DNA of 64,000 bases from Pseudomonadota bacterium. GTDB taxonomy: Bacteria > Desulfobacterota > Desulfobulbia > Desulfobulbales > JAHJIY01. The DNA lies in contig JAHJIY010000027.1 of assembly GCA_018823175.1 (NCBI GenBank), positions 62,001-126,000 on the forward strand, given 5' to 3'. Positions within the stretch are counted from its first letter, which is position 1. Every line of letters begins with the position of its first letter. Position numbers and translations under genes: made by a program. Positions 43,940 through 52,685 of the stretch are shown here, piece by piece. The notes beneath the pieces are model-generated. The model was not told the DNA's origin. It saw only the letters and a list, made by a program, of their open reading frames with translations, and did no database searches.

Positions 43940-45241
43940 ATGCAATTTTTTAATCAATTGGGCCATTTCATGATAATGGGCGCCCGCGCCCACGCGAAAT
44001 GGGAAATCGAAGTTTCACTGCGGATCATGGGAGACCGCAAGAGGCTGGCCATCCTTGGCCTGCTGCTGATCCCCATCATCCTGGGCGGCATCGCCTTTGC
44101 CGATGAAATAGCCGGGGCGCTGCCGATGGTCCTGGGCGGCAAGAAGGCCTATAGTCCGGCTTTTTACACCAACACTATCTTTTTTGCCTCCATCGGCGTC
44201 GGACTTGGCGCCGGTCTGATCACCGGCTGCATCGGCGCCGGTGGCGGCTTTATCATCGCCCCGGCCCTGATGAGCGCAGGGGTTAAGGGTATTCTGGCGG
44301 TGGGCACCGATCTTTTTCATATCTTTGCCAAGGCGATCATGGGCAGCGTGCTGCACCGAAAACTGGGCAACATCTCGGTGTCTCTGGCCGGTACCTTTCT
44401 GATCGGCTCGATCGGCGGCGCCACCCTCGGCGGCTATATCAACCGCACCCTTTATGAACTTAATCCGGTCTTAAGTGACGCCTTCATCACCTCGGTCTAT
44501 GTCCTGATGCTTGGTTTTCTGGGGACTTATGCCCTCCTTGATTTTCTCAAATCCCGCAAGCCGGCCAAGGCCACATTCTCACCTGAAAGCAAGCAGGTCA
44601 AATCAAAAAAAGGCGAAGAATCCATGACCGGCCTTTCCCAGAAGCTGCAGGCAATGAACATCCCGCCCATGCTCCATTTTGACCAGGGCGTAGTGCCGGG
44701 CGGCCGCAAGATCTCGGCGATTTTTCTGGTGATCAGCGGCGCGATTGTCGGTCTGGCTGCAGCCATCATGGGAGTCGGCGGCGGCTTTCTGACCTTTCCG
44801 ATCTTTGTCTACGGACTGGGAGTCTCCTCAGCCACTACAGTAGGCACCGATATCTTCCAGATCATCTTCACCGCCGGTTATGCCGGACTTGGCCAATACG
44901 CAATCTATGGTTTTATCTTCTACACCCTGGCCATCGGCATGCTGCTCGGTTCCCTGATCGGCATCCAGATCGGCTCATTGGTCACCAAGGTCGTTTCCGG
45001 GACCACCATCCGTGGTTTTTATGCGATGGCCGTACTGGCCGGGTTCATCAACCGGGTCTTTGCCTTGCCCGGTAAACTCGCCAAGATGGATGTCATTGCC
45101 ATGTCGGACAAAACCGCCAAATTTCTTGAACAGATCGGGGTCTATCTGTTTTTCGTGGTCATTTTAATCTTCGCGGTCTGGGTCATCGCGACTTTCCTGA
45201 AAAACATCAAAGTATTGAAAGGCGAGGGGGTGCACGCATGA
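43940..45241 (+). CDS. TauE/SafE family anion exporter, long form
   Basis: ATG 43940 (GGGGGAAAG upstream) gives 433 residues. An N-terminal amphipathic region and a membrane segment ending with FADE precede two TauE repeats: GLITGCIGAGGGFIIAPALMSAGVKGILAVGTD near 95-125 and GLAAAIMGVGGGFLTFPIFVYGLGVSSATTVGTD near 270-305. A charged cytoplasmic loop (SRKPAKATFSPESKQ) separates them. The family exports sulfite, sulfoacetate or other organic anions; the substrate here is unknown. The ORF ends 4 bases into the next gene. An extracellular stimulus sensed by the upstream kinase may control it. Confidence 0.87.
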   Translation: MQFFNQLGHFMIMGARAHAKWEIEVSLRIMGDRKRLAILGLLLIPIILGGIAFADEIAGALPMVLGGKKAYSPAFYTNTIFFASIGVGLGAGLITGCIGAGGGFIIAPALMSAGVKGILAVGTDLFHIFAKAIMGSVLHRKLGNISVSLAGTFLIGSIGGATLGGYINRTLYELNPVLSDAFITSVYVLMLGFLGTYALLDFLKSRKPAKATFSPESKQVKSKKGEESMTGLSQKLQAMNIPPMLHFDQGVVPGGRKISAIFLVISGAIVGLAAAIMGVGGGFLTFPIFVYGLGVSSATTVGTDIFQIIFTAGYAGLGQYAIYGFIFYTLAIGMLLGSLIGIQIGSLVTKVVSGTTIRGFYAMAVLAGFINRVFALPGKLAKMDVIAMSDKTAKFLEQIGVYLFFVVILIFAVWVIATFLKNIKVLKGEGVHA

Positions 45242-45927
45242 TTGCGCATAAAAAAGAATTCACCGGCGGCCTGCTGCTGTTTATCGCTTTCTGGATCGTT
45301 TTTGTCATCGGCATGTCGCCGATCTTTGGCGACGGCAAGAATATCCTGAATTATATGGATAATCTCTACAACACCATTTCCAAAAAGTCGGCTTATTATA
45401 TTCCGGCCGTCAAGGAAAAAACTGTTGCTTACCAGGGTAAAATGGTTTCCTTCACCGTTAAGGGGAAAAACCCGGAACAGGCCGCAAGCATGGCCAAACT
45501 GTTTACCGCAGGCCAGGCTAAAGTCAGTCTCAAAGACGAGATTGTTAAGGTTGAAGGTGATTTCGGCCTGATCCTTGATAATATCATCAATGACGCGGAA
45601 GTGATGTTTGCCAATGACGGCAAGATGATCAGGGCCAAATACGGCTTACCGGAAAAACAGGCCTTGTATGATCTGTGGAACGCCATGAAATCGGCGGAAA
45701 AGGACTTGAACAAGCAAAAGAAGTTCAAGGAAGCCAAGATCATCAACCAGGTCCAGACCAAGGCGGTGGAACCGGCCTATAATTACTACGGGATCGAGGC
45801 CGAAGATATCAAATCCAAACTGGGGATTGTGGTTGCCTCGTTGGCCGGATACGTCATTTACACCCTGTGGTTCGGATTCTCCATCCTCTTTATGTTTGAA
45901 GGGTGGGGTCTGAAGCTTGAACACTAA
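45238..45927 (+). CDS. Membrane protein of unknown function coupled to the TauE exporter
   Basis: This 229-residue protein has an N-terminal membrane segment (about 10-28), a soluble region of about 150 residues (YQGKMVSFTVKGKNPEQA, NDAEVMFANDGKMIRAKYGLPEKQALYDLWNAM) with a Lys-rich helix, and a C-terminal membrane segment (about 197-220). It is not recognised as a known family. The 4-base overlap with the TauE gene makes it a likely exporter partner with a domain facing the periplasm. Confidence 0.8.
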   Translation: MIAHKKEFTGGLLLFIAFWIVFVIGMSPIFGDGKNILNYMDNLYNTISKKSAYYIPAVKEKTVAYQGKMVSFTVKGKNPEQAASMAKLFTAGQAKVSLKDEIVKVEGDFGLILDNIINDAEVMFANDGKMIRAKYGLPEKQALYDLWNAMKSAEKDLNKQKKFKEAKIINQVQTKAVEPAYNYYGIEAEDIKSKLGIVVASLAGYVIYTLWFGFSILFMFEGWGLKLEH

Positions 45928-45960
45928 GACTATTTATTATTGATTTACAGACGTTGTTTT

Positions 45961-45998
45961 GACAACAGGGCCGGCGGTAAAATGCCGGGCCTGTTGTC
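45961..45998 (+). terminator. Hairpin terminator after the TauE operon
   Basis: GACAACAGGGCCGGC (45961-45975) pairs with GCCGGGCCTGTTGTC (45984-45998) with one mismatch around an 8-base loop. TCTTCC follows, a weak T-run. It separates the TauE pair from the ATP-grasp/phosphohistidine protein gene. Confidence 0.6.
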
Positions 45999-46124
45999 TC
46001 TTCCAGGTTCCTGAAATGAATTGAACAATTCCCTGATAAATCGTAGAATTCAGTGAATTGACAGCAACTTTCTTCTATAGAGAGTTTGTCGCCTGCCGAC
46101 CAGAGACCAGGATGATCCGATCTT

Positions 46125-48689
46125 ATGAATATTCTGCCTGAATTTATTAAAAACATCTTTACCCGACCATTAAGATCGGAGGCGGAATATTCAACCCTGC
46201 GCGAGTCCTTCCGCAAACATTACAATAGTTTCCGAGCCCTGCTGACCGCCAACAACACCGCCCTGGAGCTGATGGCCGAACTGGAGCAGACCTTGCAAGC
46301 CGGGCAACCTTTCAGCATGGCCTTTGTCCGTGGCCACTGTACCGCTTTAACCGTCAATGTTTACAAGATGATTCAACAGCTGCAGGAACTGGCGGACGGC
46401 AGATATCTGCAACTTACCCCGGTTTTCAAGGAAATAGCCGCTAGACTGGAAACGACCCTGGCCCGGGAGCCGGAAACGGTAAAAGGGAAACACATCCTGT
46501 CCATGGCTGAGATTGACCGGCATGCCGCTGATCAGGTCGGCGAAAAAATGGCTAACCTGGGAGAGGTGCGTAACCAGGTCGGCCTGCATGTTCCGGACGG
46601 CTTTGTGATCACGGCGACCGCCACCCGATTTTTTATCGAGCACAATAAACTGAAAGATGAGATCAATCGGCGCCTGAAAACCCTTGATCATGATAATCTG
46701 GAAGAACTTTATACGACCAGCGCCGCCATCCAGCAACTGATCAGCAATGCCCCCTTGCCAAGGGAACTCGCGGCGCAGATCAGCCAACACTACCGGCTTC
46801 TGGCTAGCCGAACAGATGCGCCACCCCTTGTCTCCTTACGTTCCAGCGCGCTCGGGGAAGACCGCGACAATATCTCTTTTGCCGGCCAGTACCGGACCCA
46901 ATTAAATGTCAGTGAAGAATTTATCGGACAAACCTATAAGGAAATTGTCGCCAGCAAATATAAAAGTCAGGCCTTGATTTATCGTTTGCAGCGGGGCTTC
47001 CGGCATCAGGATGTGACCATGTGTGTTGGTTGCCTGACCATGATTGACGGGATATGCAGCGGGGTTATCTATAGCCGCTCGCCCGATAATCCGCGCAGTT
47101 CATGGGTTTTGATCAGCGCCGCTCCCGGTCTCGCCGACCAGGTGGTGGACGGCACCGGCGCCACCGACTTTTTCCAGGTGGAGAGAAGCAGTCCCAATCT
47201 CATCCGAAAGAAAGAACTGCAAACCCGAATGATTGAGAATGATCATGCCCGGAACGCGAATCAAACTACCCTTAGCGATGAGCAGGCCGGAGAACTGACC
47301 CGGATCGCGGTGCGACTGGAAGAACATTTCGGCACTCCCCAGGATATCGAATGGTCGATAGAGCGAGACGGCAGGATCGTTATCCTGCAAAGCCGGCCGC
47401 TGGGCGGAACAACTCTGTCCGCTTTAGCGGCGCCGACCAATTTCCTGGCAGATCCTGGCCGATCAACGTTACTGACCGGCGGAGTTACCGCCAGTCGGGG
47501 TGTAGCCTGCGGCCCGGTATATATCGTCAAGTCAAATATCGACCTCTTGCAGTTTCCTAAAGGTGCGGTCCTGGTGGTCTGCCACCCCCTACCGGAATGG
47601 GCCACCCTGTTAAGTCGGGCGGTGGCGGTGATCAGTGAAACCGGCCAGGTGGCGGCGCATTTGGCCACGGTTGCCCGCGAATTAGGGATCCCGGCGATCT
47701 TTGCCATGACTGAGGCGACCGGTAAACTGGTTAATGGTCAATCGATCACGATCGATGCCACCGGCGGTTGCGTATATGAAGGGCGGGTCGAGGAGATTCT
47801 GGCCCAGGCGGCGCCGCCAAAAAATCTGATGGCGGGCAGTCCGCTCCATAATTTGCTCGCTGCGGCTTTAAAGATCATCGCGCCGCTTAACCTCACCAAC
47901 CCGGCCTCGCCTTATTTCAGGGCCTCTTCCTGTGAAACTCTTCATGACCTGACTCGTTTTTGTCATGAAAAGGCGGTGACCGAAATGTTTTCTTTCGGTT
48001 CAAGACACGGTTTTTCGGAAAAGGATGGCAAACGGCTGGTCGGGGAATCGCCTTTTGACTGGTGGGTGATCAATCTCGATGACGGCTTTCGGGAAGGATT
48101 TGACCGCCGGGAAAAATTCATCAATATCAACGATATCGTCTCAACACCGATGCTGGCCATCTGGCAGGGCATGACCGCCGTTCCCTGGCAGGGACCGCCG
48201 CCGGTCAGCCTTAAAGGTTTCGGCTCTATCCTTTTTCAATCAACCATGAACCCCAATCTTGATCCGGCGGTCCGTTCCACCCTGACCGCCAGAAATTATT
48301 TTCTGGTCTCGAAAAACTTCTGTAATCTGAGCGTCCGGCTTGGCTACCATTTTTCTCTGGTCGAAGCGCATTTAAGCGACCTTCTGACCGAAAACTATGT
48401 CAGTTTTCAGTTTAAGGGGGGGGCTGCCGATGAAAACCGCCGCCTGCAAAGAGTATTTCTGCTCAAAGACATTCTGCAGCAATTTGATTTCCGGGTGGAA
48501 CAAAAAGGCGATGCCCTGACCGCCCGAATCGAGAAAAAAACAGCCTCTTATCTCATGGCCCATTTAACCATTATCGGCTACCTGCTGATTCACACCCGCC
48601 AGATCGATATGGTCATGGATGATCAAGAGATGATCCAACATTACCGGAAAAAGATACTTGCCGATCTTAATGAGATTTTGGTCCGGTAA
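46125..48689 (+). CDS. PEP-synthase-like ATP-grasp/phosphohistidine protein with a novel C-terminal domain, paralogue 1
   Basis: The 854 residues contain an N-terminal helical region (1-135), a PEP/pyruvate-kinase ATP-grasp domain (ANLGEV, LRSSALGEDRDNISFAGQY, QDIEWSIERDG and ILQSRP), and a swivelling phosphohistidine domain (ISETGQVAAHLATVARELGIPA, H512). True PEP synthase or pyruvate phosphate dikinase would continue with a TIM barrel binding PEP; here the final 290 residues are different (CETLHDLTRFCHEKAV, NLSVRLGYHFSLVEAHLSD, FDFRVEQKGDALTARI). I read it as a phosphotransferase acting on an unknown substrate. The receiver gene at 48716 follows at once. A close paralogue is encoded at 54477. 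Confidence 0.8.
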   Translation: MNILPEFIKNIFTRPLRSEAEYSTLRESFRKHYNSFRALLTANNTALELMAELEQTLQAGQPFSMAFVRGHCTALTVNVYKMIQQLQELADGRYLQLTPVFKEIAARLETTLAREPETVKGKHILSMAEIDRHAADQVGEKMANLGEVRNQVGLHVPDGFVITATATRFFIEHNKLKDEINRRLKTLDHDNLEELYTTSAAIQQLISNAPLPRELAAQISQHYRLLASRTDAPPLVSLRSSALGEDRDNISFAGQYRTQLNVSEEFIGQTYKEIVASKYKSQALIYRLQRGFRHQDVTMCVGCLTMIDGICSGVIYSRSPDNPRSSWVLISAAPGLADQVVDGTGATDFFQVERSSPNLIRKKELQTRMIENDHARNANQTTLSDEQAGELTRIAVRLEEHFGTPQDIEWSIERDGRIVILQSRPLGGTTLSALAAPTNFLADPGRSTLLTGGVTASRGVACGPVYIVKSNIDLLQFPKGAVLVVCHPLPEWATLLSRAVAVISETGQVAAHLATVARELGIPAIFAMTEATGKLVNGQSITIDATGGCVYEGRVEEILAQAAPPKNLMAGSPLHNLLAAALKIIAPLNLTNPASPYFRASSCETLHDLTRFCHEKAVTEMFSFGSRHGFSEKDGKRLVGESPFDWWVINLDDGFREGFDRREKFININDIVSTPMLAIWQGMTAVPWQGPPPVSLKGFGSILFQSTMNPNLDPAVRSTLTARNYFLVSKNFCNLSVRLGYHFSLVEAHLSDLLTENYVSFQFKGGAADENRRLQRVFLLKDILQQFDFRVEQKGDALTARIEKKTASYLMAHLTIIGYLLIHTRQIDMVMDDQEMIQHYRKKILADLNEILVR

Positions 48690-48715
48690 AATCTAATCTT
48701 TACGGAGAACTGATC

Positions 48716-49087
48716 ATGGGTGAAAAAATTAAAATCCTGCTGGTTGATGACGAAGTTGATTTTCTGGAAACAACCAGTAAAAGGTTGTCTCGCCGCGGCT
48801 ATCCGGTGCAAAGCGCGACGAATTGCGTCGAGGCCATGAAAATCATCGTTAGTGGCTGGCCCGAAGTGGTAGTTCTTGATGTTATGCTGCCCGACAAGGA
48901 CGGGCTCCAATTTCTGCGGGAAATCAAACAACAATGGCCGGCCATAACAGTCATCCTGCTTACCGGACATGCCTCAATGCAGGTGGGCATACAAAGCCTT
49001 GATTACGGGGCAAGCGACTACTGCTTAAAACCAATCGAGCTTGATGAATTGATTGAAAAAATCACAATCGCCTATCATGAAAAATAA
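48716..49087 (+). CDS. Response regulator receiver protein
   Basis: This 123-residue receiver-only protein has LVDDEVDF, phosphoacceptor Asp in VLDVMLPDKDGL, TGHASM and Lys in LKPIELDE. It lies 26 bases after the ATP-grasp paralogue; the other paralogue also has a receiver gene at its 3' end. The histidine kinase at 49274 is the obvious partner. Confidence 0.87.
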   Translation: MGEKIKILLVDDEVDFLETTSKRLSRRGYPVQSATNCVEAMKIIVSGWPEVVVLDVMLPDKDGLQFLREIKQQWPAITVILLTGHASMQVGIQSLDYGASDYCLKPIELDELIEKITIAYHEK

Positions 49088-49273
49088 GTGAGCTCATCGA
49101 AATAATCACATTTTTTTATGTAATGAATAAGATGTCCGGTTGAGTTTTTTAGTTTATCTTGGATCAGTCATCTTTTAGGAAGGTCATATTGACCGAAAAA
49201 CAATTATATATTATTGAAGCGACTTCAAAGTTTCGCGAACAGACAATCACCTAAAATTGCCAGAGATAGTCAG

Positions 49274-50704
49274 ATGATAATGAAAAAACAAGAATATACC
49301 ATCCGCCAGCGGATCATTACCCTGTATGTCGTGGTTTTCGGCTTCATCGCTATTCTTGCCAGCAGCTACTCCTGGCAGATCTACTCCCTGGAAAATAAAC
49401 TGGTTGCCCTGGAAAACTTCCATGACTTCTTCGATAACGTGCTTGAACTGCGGCGTTATGAGAAAAACCTGCTTTTTGATGTCGGCTCCGACAACTTGAA
49501 AGATATCCTTTTTTATCTGGGGAATATCGAAGAAGAGGCTAATAAGCTGTATCCGGATATTGAACAGGTGGTCGGCAAAGAAAAATTTGCGAATTTCAGG
49601 AGTAATCTGGCCAGTTATAAAAGTATTTTTGAGCCGGGTCGATCTTTAGTAAAACTCGATGCTGAAGCTGTTCGTTATCATGGCAAGGCGATGGTCGATT
49701 TCAGTCGTGATCTCCTTACCCTCAAACAAGCCCGCATCAGAAAGGGTCTGAAATTAATTCTTTACAGCTTTATCGGTCTGACCGCCGGATTCTTCTTTTT
49801 TATCCTGCTGGTTTTTCAGCTCCAGGCTAAAAGTGTTATCGGCCGGCTCGCTTTTGTCCAACAGGCTACCAAGGATCTGCTCCAAGGCAAATTCATGCCG
49901 ATCATTGATAATGCCATAAAAAATGATGAGGTATCCAACCTGATCCTGGCTTTTAATAAAATGGGGACCGAGATCGAGATCAAACAGGAACAGCTTGTCC
50001 AATCCAGAAAGCTGGCCGCAATCGGTACCTTTTCTTCCGGAATTGCCCATGAGCTCAACAATCCTTTAAATAATATTTCCCTCTCCGCCGATGCCCTGCA
50101 TGTAGAATATGACGAACTGTCGGCCGAAGAGGCCAAGGAGATCATCAACGATATAATTCTGCAAACCGAACGGGCCAGCGAGGTAGTCAAGGACCTGCTC
50201 GATTTTTGTCGGGACAAAACGCCGACCTCTTCCCGGCTTAATATCAAAAACGTGATCAGGGCCACGATTAAACTGATTGCCAACCAGTTACGCTTGAACG
50301 CAATCTGGCTGGAAGATTACATTCCTGACAATCTGCCGCTGGTGGTCGGCGATCACCAGAAACTGCAACAAGTTTTTCTGAATTTGTTTGTCAACGCCAT
50401 CCAAGTCATGCCGGAAGGCGGGTTGATTCATCTGGATGCCAAACTGGAACCGGAAGGATACTTACGGATAGATGTCAATGATACCGGAATCGGCATTCCC
50501 CCGGAGAAAATAGAAGACATTTTTGACCCTTTTTACACAACTAAACCGGTAGGGCAGGGGACAGGGCTGGGGCTGTCGATCGTTTACGGGATTGTCAAAA
50601 AACATGGCGGTTATATCGAGGTTAACAGCAAAATCAACATCGGCACCACTTTTTCAATCTTTCTGCCAATCAAGACCGAGAACGATCCCGAGGAAAAACC
50701 ATGA
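49274..50704 (+). CDS. Membrane sensor histidine kinase
   Basis: With ATG 49274 the protein has 476 residues (TTG 49214 would add 20 non-conserved residues). Two membrane segments (about 15-35 and 165-185) flank an extracytoplasmic helical domain with no recognisable ligand fold. A HAMP-like linker leads to HisKA with HELNNPLNNI and a full ATPase domain (NLFVNAIQVMPEGG, DTGIGIPPE, FDPFYTTK, GTGLGLSIVYG). The stop overlaps the NtrC-type regulator start by 4 bases (ATGA), so they form a pair. Confidence 0.92.
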   Translation: MIMKKQEYTIRQRIITLYVVVFGFIAILASSYSWQIYSLENKLVALENFHDFFDNVLELRRYEKNLLFDVGSDNLKDILFYLGNIEEEANKLYPDIEQVVGKEKFANFRSNLASYKSIFEPGRSLVKLDAEAVRYHGKAMVDFSRDLLTLKQARIRKGLKLILYSFIGLTAGFFFFILLVFQLQAKSVIGRLAFVQQATKDLLQGKFMPIIDNAIKNDEVSNLILAFNKMGTEIEIKQEQLVQSRKLAAIGTFSSGIAHELNNPLNNISLSADALHVEYDELSAEEAKEIINDIILQTERASEVVKDLLDFCRDKTPTSSRLNIKNVIRATIKLIANQLRLNAIWLEDYIPDNLPLVVGDHQKLQQVFLNLFVNAIQVMPEGGLIHLDAKLEPEGYLRIDVNDTGIGIPPEKIEDIFDPFYTTKPVGQGTGLGLSIVYGIVKKHGGYIEVNSKINIGTTFSIFLPIKTENDPEEKP

Positions 50705-52056
50705 AGATGATCCGGGTAGCGATAATTGATGATGAGGAGACCGCCGGCAGTATGATCAAAAGGATTCTCGACAAGGAAGGATTTGAAGTTGAAACCTTTC
50801 TGGCCGGCCAGCCTTTTCTGAACCGGATGCGCCAGAATCCTTTCCAGTTGGCTTTTATTGACCTGAATCTGCCGGATATTGACGGCATGGAGATCCTGCG
50901 TCTGCTCAAACAGACCGATGAGGAAACCGAGGCGATCATCATTACCGGCCATGCCTCCATTGAGTCGGCGATCGAGGCCACCCGTCAGGGGGCGTTCCAC
51001 TACCTGACCAAGCCGAGCCGCCGCCACGACATTCTGCTTCTGGCCAATAGGGCCCGGGAGAAAATCGCCCTGCGCGAGGAAAACAAAAAGCTCAAACTGG
51101 CGATGGGCAAAGACAATCTGGTCGCCGGTTTTGTCGGATCAAGCCCGGCCATGCAAGAGGTCTTCGCCATGGTCAAAAAGGTGGCAATGGTCAATTGCAA
51201 CGTCCTGCTCCAAGCGGAAACCGGCACCGGCAAACAACTGGTCGCCCGGGCCATTCATGCTCTCAGCCCCAGAAAAGACCAGCCCTTTGTCTACTTCAAC
51301 TGCGGAGGGTTCACCGAAGAACTGATCTGCAGCGAGTTGTTCGGCCACGAAAAAGGATCTTTTACCGGGGCCTCATCAACCAAGATCGGGTTATTCGAAT
51401 CGGCGGCCGGCGGCACGGTGCTTCTTGATGAAATTGGCGAAATGCCCCTGTCGATGCAGATCAAACTTCTCCATGTTCTCCAGGAGCGGGAGGTCTTGCG
51501 GGTTGGCGGCACCAAGCCTATTGAACTGGACATCAGAATCATCGCCGCCACCAACAAAGACCTGAAACAGGCCATCCTGAAAGGTAGCTTCCGCGACGAT
51601 CTGTTTTACCGGTTAAATGTGGTTGGTCTCCACCTGCCGCGTCTGACCGAAAGGCGTGACGATATCCCTTTGCTCATCTCCCATTTTATCGAAAAATTCA
51701 ATCTGGCCTTCAACAAGGAGATCAAACGAATCTCGCCCCACGCCATGGAACTGCTGATGTCCTACAATTTCCCCGGCAATGTCAGGGAACTGGAAAATAT
51801 CATCCAGCGAGGGGTGGCCCTGGCCGAAAACGACGAATTGAAGGTCGTCGACCTACCGGCATCCTTGCGCGAACTTGCGATGCGCGGGTTTAACGGCGAA
51901 GGGATGCCGACCCTGGCCGAGATGGAAAAACACCATATCACCAAGGTTCTCAAACTTACCGGCTACAATAAGCCCCAGGCCGCCGCCATTCTCGACATTC
52001 CCCGCACCACCCTCTGGCGCCGGATGCGGACCTACAATCTGACCGATGAGAGTTAA
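50701..52056 (+). CDS. NtrC-family sigma-54-dependent response regulator
   Basis: The 451 residues comprise a receiver domain (phosphoacceptor D54, Lys104), AAA+ with Walker A AETGTGKQ (172-179), the sigma-54 contact loop GSFTGA (219-224; Ser in place of the usual Ala), Walker B LLDEIGE (241-247), and a Fis-type HTH (NKPQAAAILDIPRTTLWRRM). It is coupled to the kinase at 49274. Palindromes at 52109 and 52189 and a sigma-54 promoter at 52551 lie directly downstream, before a TauE gene, so that gene is the likely target. Confidence 0.94.
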   Translation: MKMIRVAIIDDEETAGSMIKRILDKEGFEVETFLAGQPFLNRMRQNPFQLAFIDLNLPDIDGMEILRLLKQTDEETEAIIITGHASIESAIEATRQGAFHYLTKPSRRHDILLLANRAREKIALREENKKLKLAMGKDNLVAGFVGSSPAMQEVFAMVKKVAMVNCNVLLQAETGTGKQLVARAIHALSPRKDQPFVYFNCGGFTEELICSELFGHEKGSFTGASSTKIGLFESAAGGTVLLDEIGEMPLSMQIKLLHVLQEREVLRVGGTKPIELDIRIIAATNKDLKQAILKGSFRDDLFYRLNVVGLHLPRLTERRDDIPLLISHFIEKFNLAFNKEIKRISPHAMELLMSYNFPGNVRELENIIQRGVALAENDELKVVDLPASLRELAMRGFNGEGMPTLAEMEKHHITKVLKLTGYNKPQAAAILDIPRTTLWRRMRTYNLTDES

Positions 52057-52108
52057 AAATAACCGGCTCCCTTTTTTAATGATCGTCAACTCTGCTCCTG
52101 GCCGACCC

Positions 52109-52135
52109 ATTCTTGTTTCATCTTGAAACAAGAAT
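52109..52135. promoter_or_regulatory. Perfect palindrome, candidate enhancer site 1
   Basis: ATTCTTGTTTCA (52109-52120) and TGAAACAAGAAT (52124-52135) are perfect 12-bp arms with a 3-bp spacer. The site lies about 430 bases before a sigma-54 promoter and 53 bases after the NtrC-type gene. Without a T-run it is unlikely to be the terminator of that gene, though it could serve both roles. Confidence 0.65.
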
Positions 52136-52188
52136 ATTGATTTACAGTTTTTATCCCAGTCCCCACAATGGTTTAACACCCATCCCAT

Positions 52189-52213
52189 CTTTTGTTCCAT
52201 TCTGAAACAGAAA
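52189..52213. promoter_or_regulatory. Imperfect palindrome, candidate enhancer site 2
   Basis: TTTTGTTCCA (to 52199) and TGAAACAGAAA (52203-52213) repeat the geometry of site 1 (TGTTyCA-N3-TGAAACA), with centres 79 bp apart. Paired sites are typical for NtrC-type activators. Confidence 0.55.
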
Positions 52214-52298
52214 CGTTATCCGGTTCAATTTGAAAAGAGCATTATTTTAGCCGGAATCAGCGAACAAACCCTTTACTGTTAAAGATCAGGAAAAATAA

Positions 52299-52409
52299 TT
52301 GAAGCTCCCCGCGGCAAGCCACGGGGAATCTCCGTATGGAAGGATACTTTCATCAGATTCGCTCACTTACCCCGCAGCAAGCTGCGGGGAATGCGTTTCG
52401 CTTTGCATG
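52299..52409 (-). repeat. Dispersed double-hairpin repeat, copy 2 (111 bp, inverted relative to copy 1)
   Basis: Reverse complement of the element at 29635-29769. Hairpins are CCCCGCGGC (52307-52315) with GCCACGGGG (52318-52326), and CCCCGCAGC (52370-52378) with GCTGCGGGG (52381-52389), each with loop AA. The joining segment and ends (TTGAAGC and TTTGCATG) are conserved. It lies between the enhancer-like palindromes and the sigma-54 promoter. Confidence 0.8.
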
Positions 52410-52550
52410 TTCAATAGTAACCAGCCACATTCAACCACTCATTTGAAAGTTAGCGACCCTACTTCCTTTAAATTTCATCTGCTCGGTAACACCCCGAAAT
52501 AAAAGAGTTTATCAAAAAACATTCGATATTTTTCCCCTTTGACAACGGCC

Positions 52551-52566
52551 TGGCATCACCATTGCA
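52551..52566 (+). promoter_or_regulatory. Sigma-54 promoter of the second TauE operon
   Basis: TGGCATCACCATTGCA matches TGGCAC-N5-TTGCW at all but one position. It lies 119 bases before the ATG at 52686. The 629-bp gap 52057-52685 is thus a control region with two palindromes, the repeat and this promoter, and no gene. Confidence 0.8.
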
Positions 52567-52685
52567 AAAGTAGCCGACCAAACGGGATCTGCCGGTTCCG
52601 TTAGCCTTTGTTGATCAGAAACTGAGTTTCAGGACTGAAAAACTTAAAACCAATTTAATACTAAACTGGAGGAGCAATAAAAATC

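Noticed and set aside
46125-48689. Phosphoenolpyruvate synthase or pyruvate phosphate dikinase
   Set aside because: ATP-grasp and phosphohistidine domains are present, but the C-terminal PEP-binding barrel is replaced by a different domain.
52299-52502. 67-codon open frame starting in the repeat
   Set aside because: It consists mostly of the double-hairpin repeat, and the similar frame in copy 1 has a different length and ending, so it is a by-product of the repeat.
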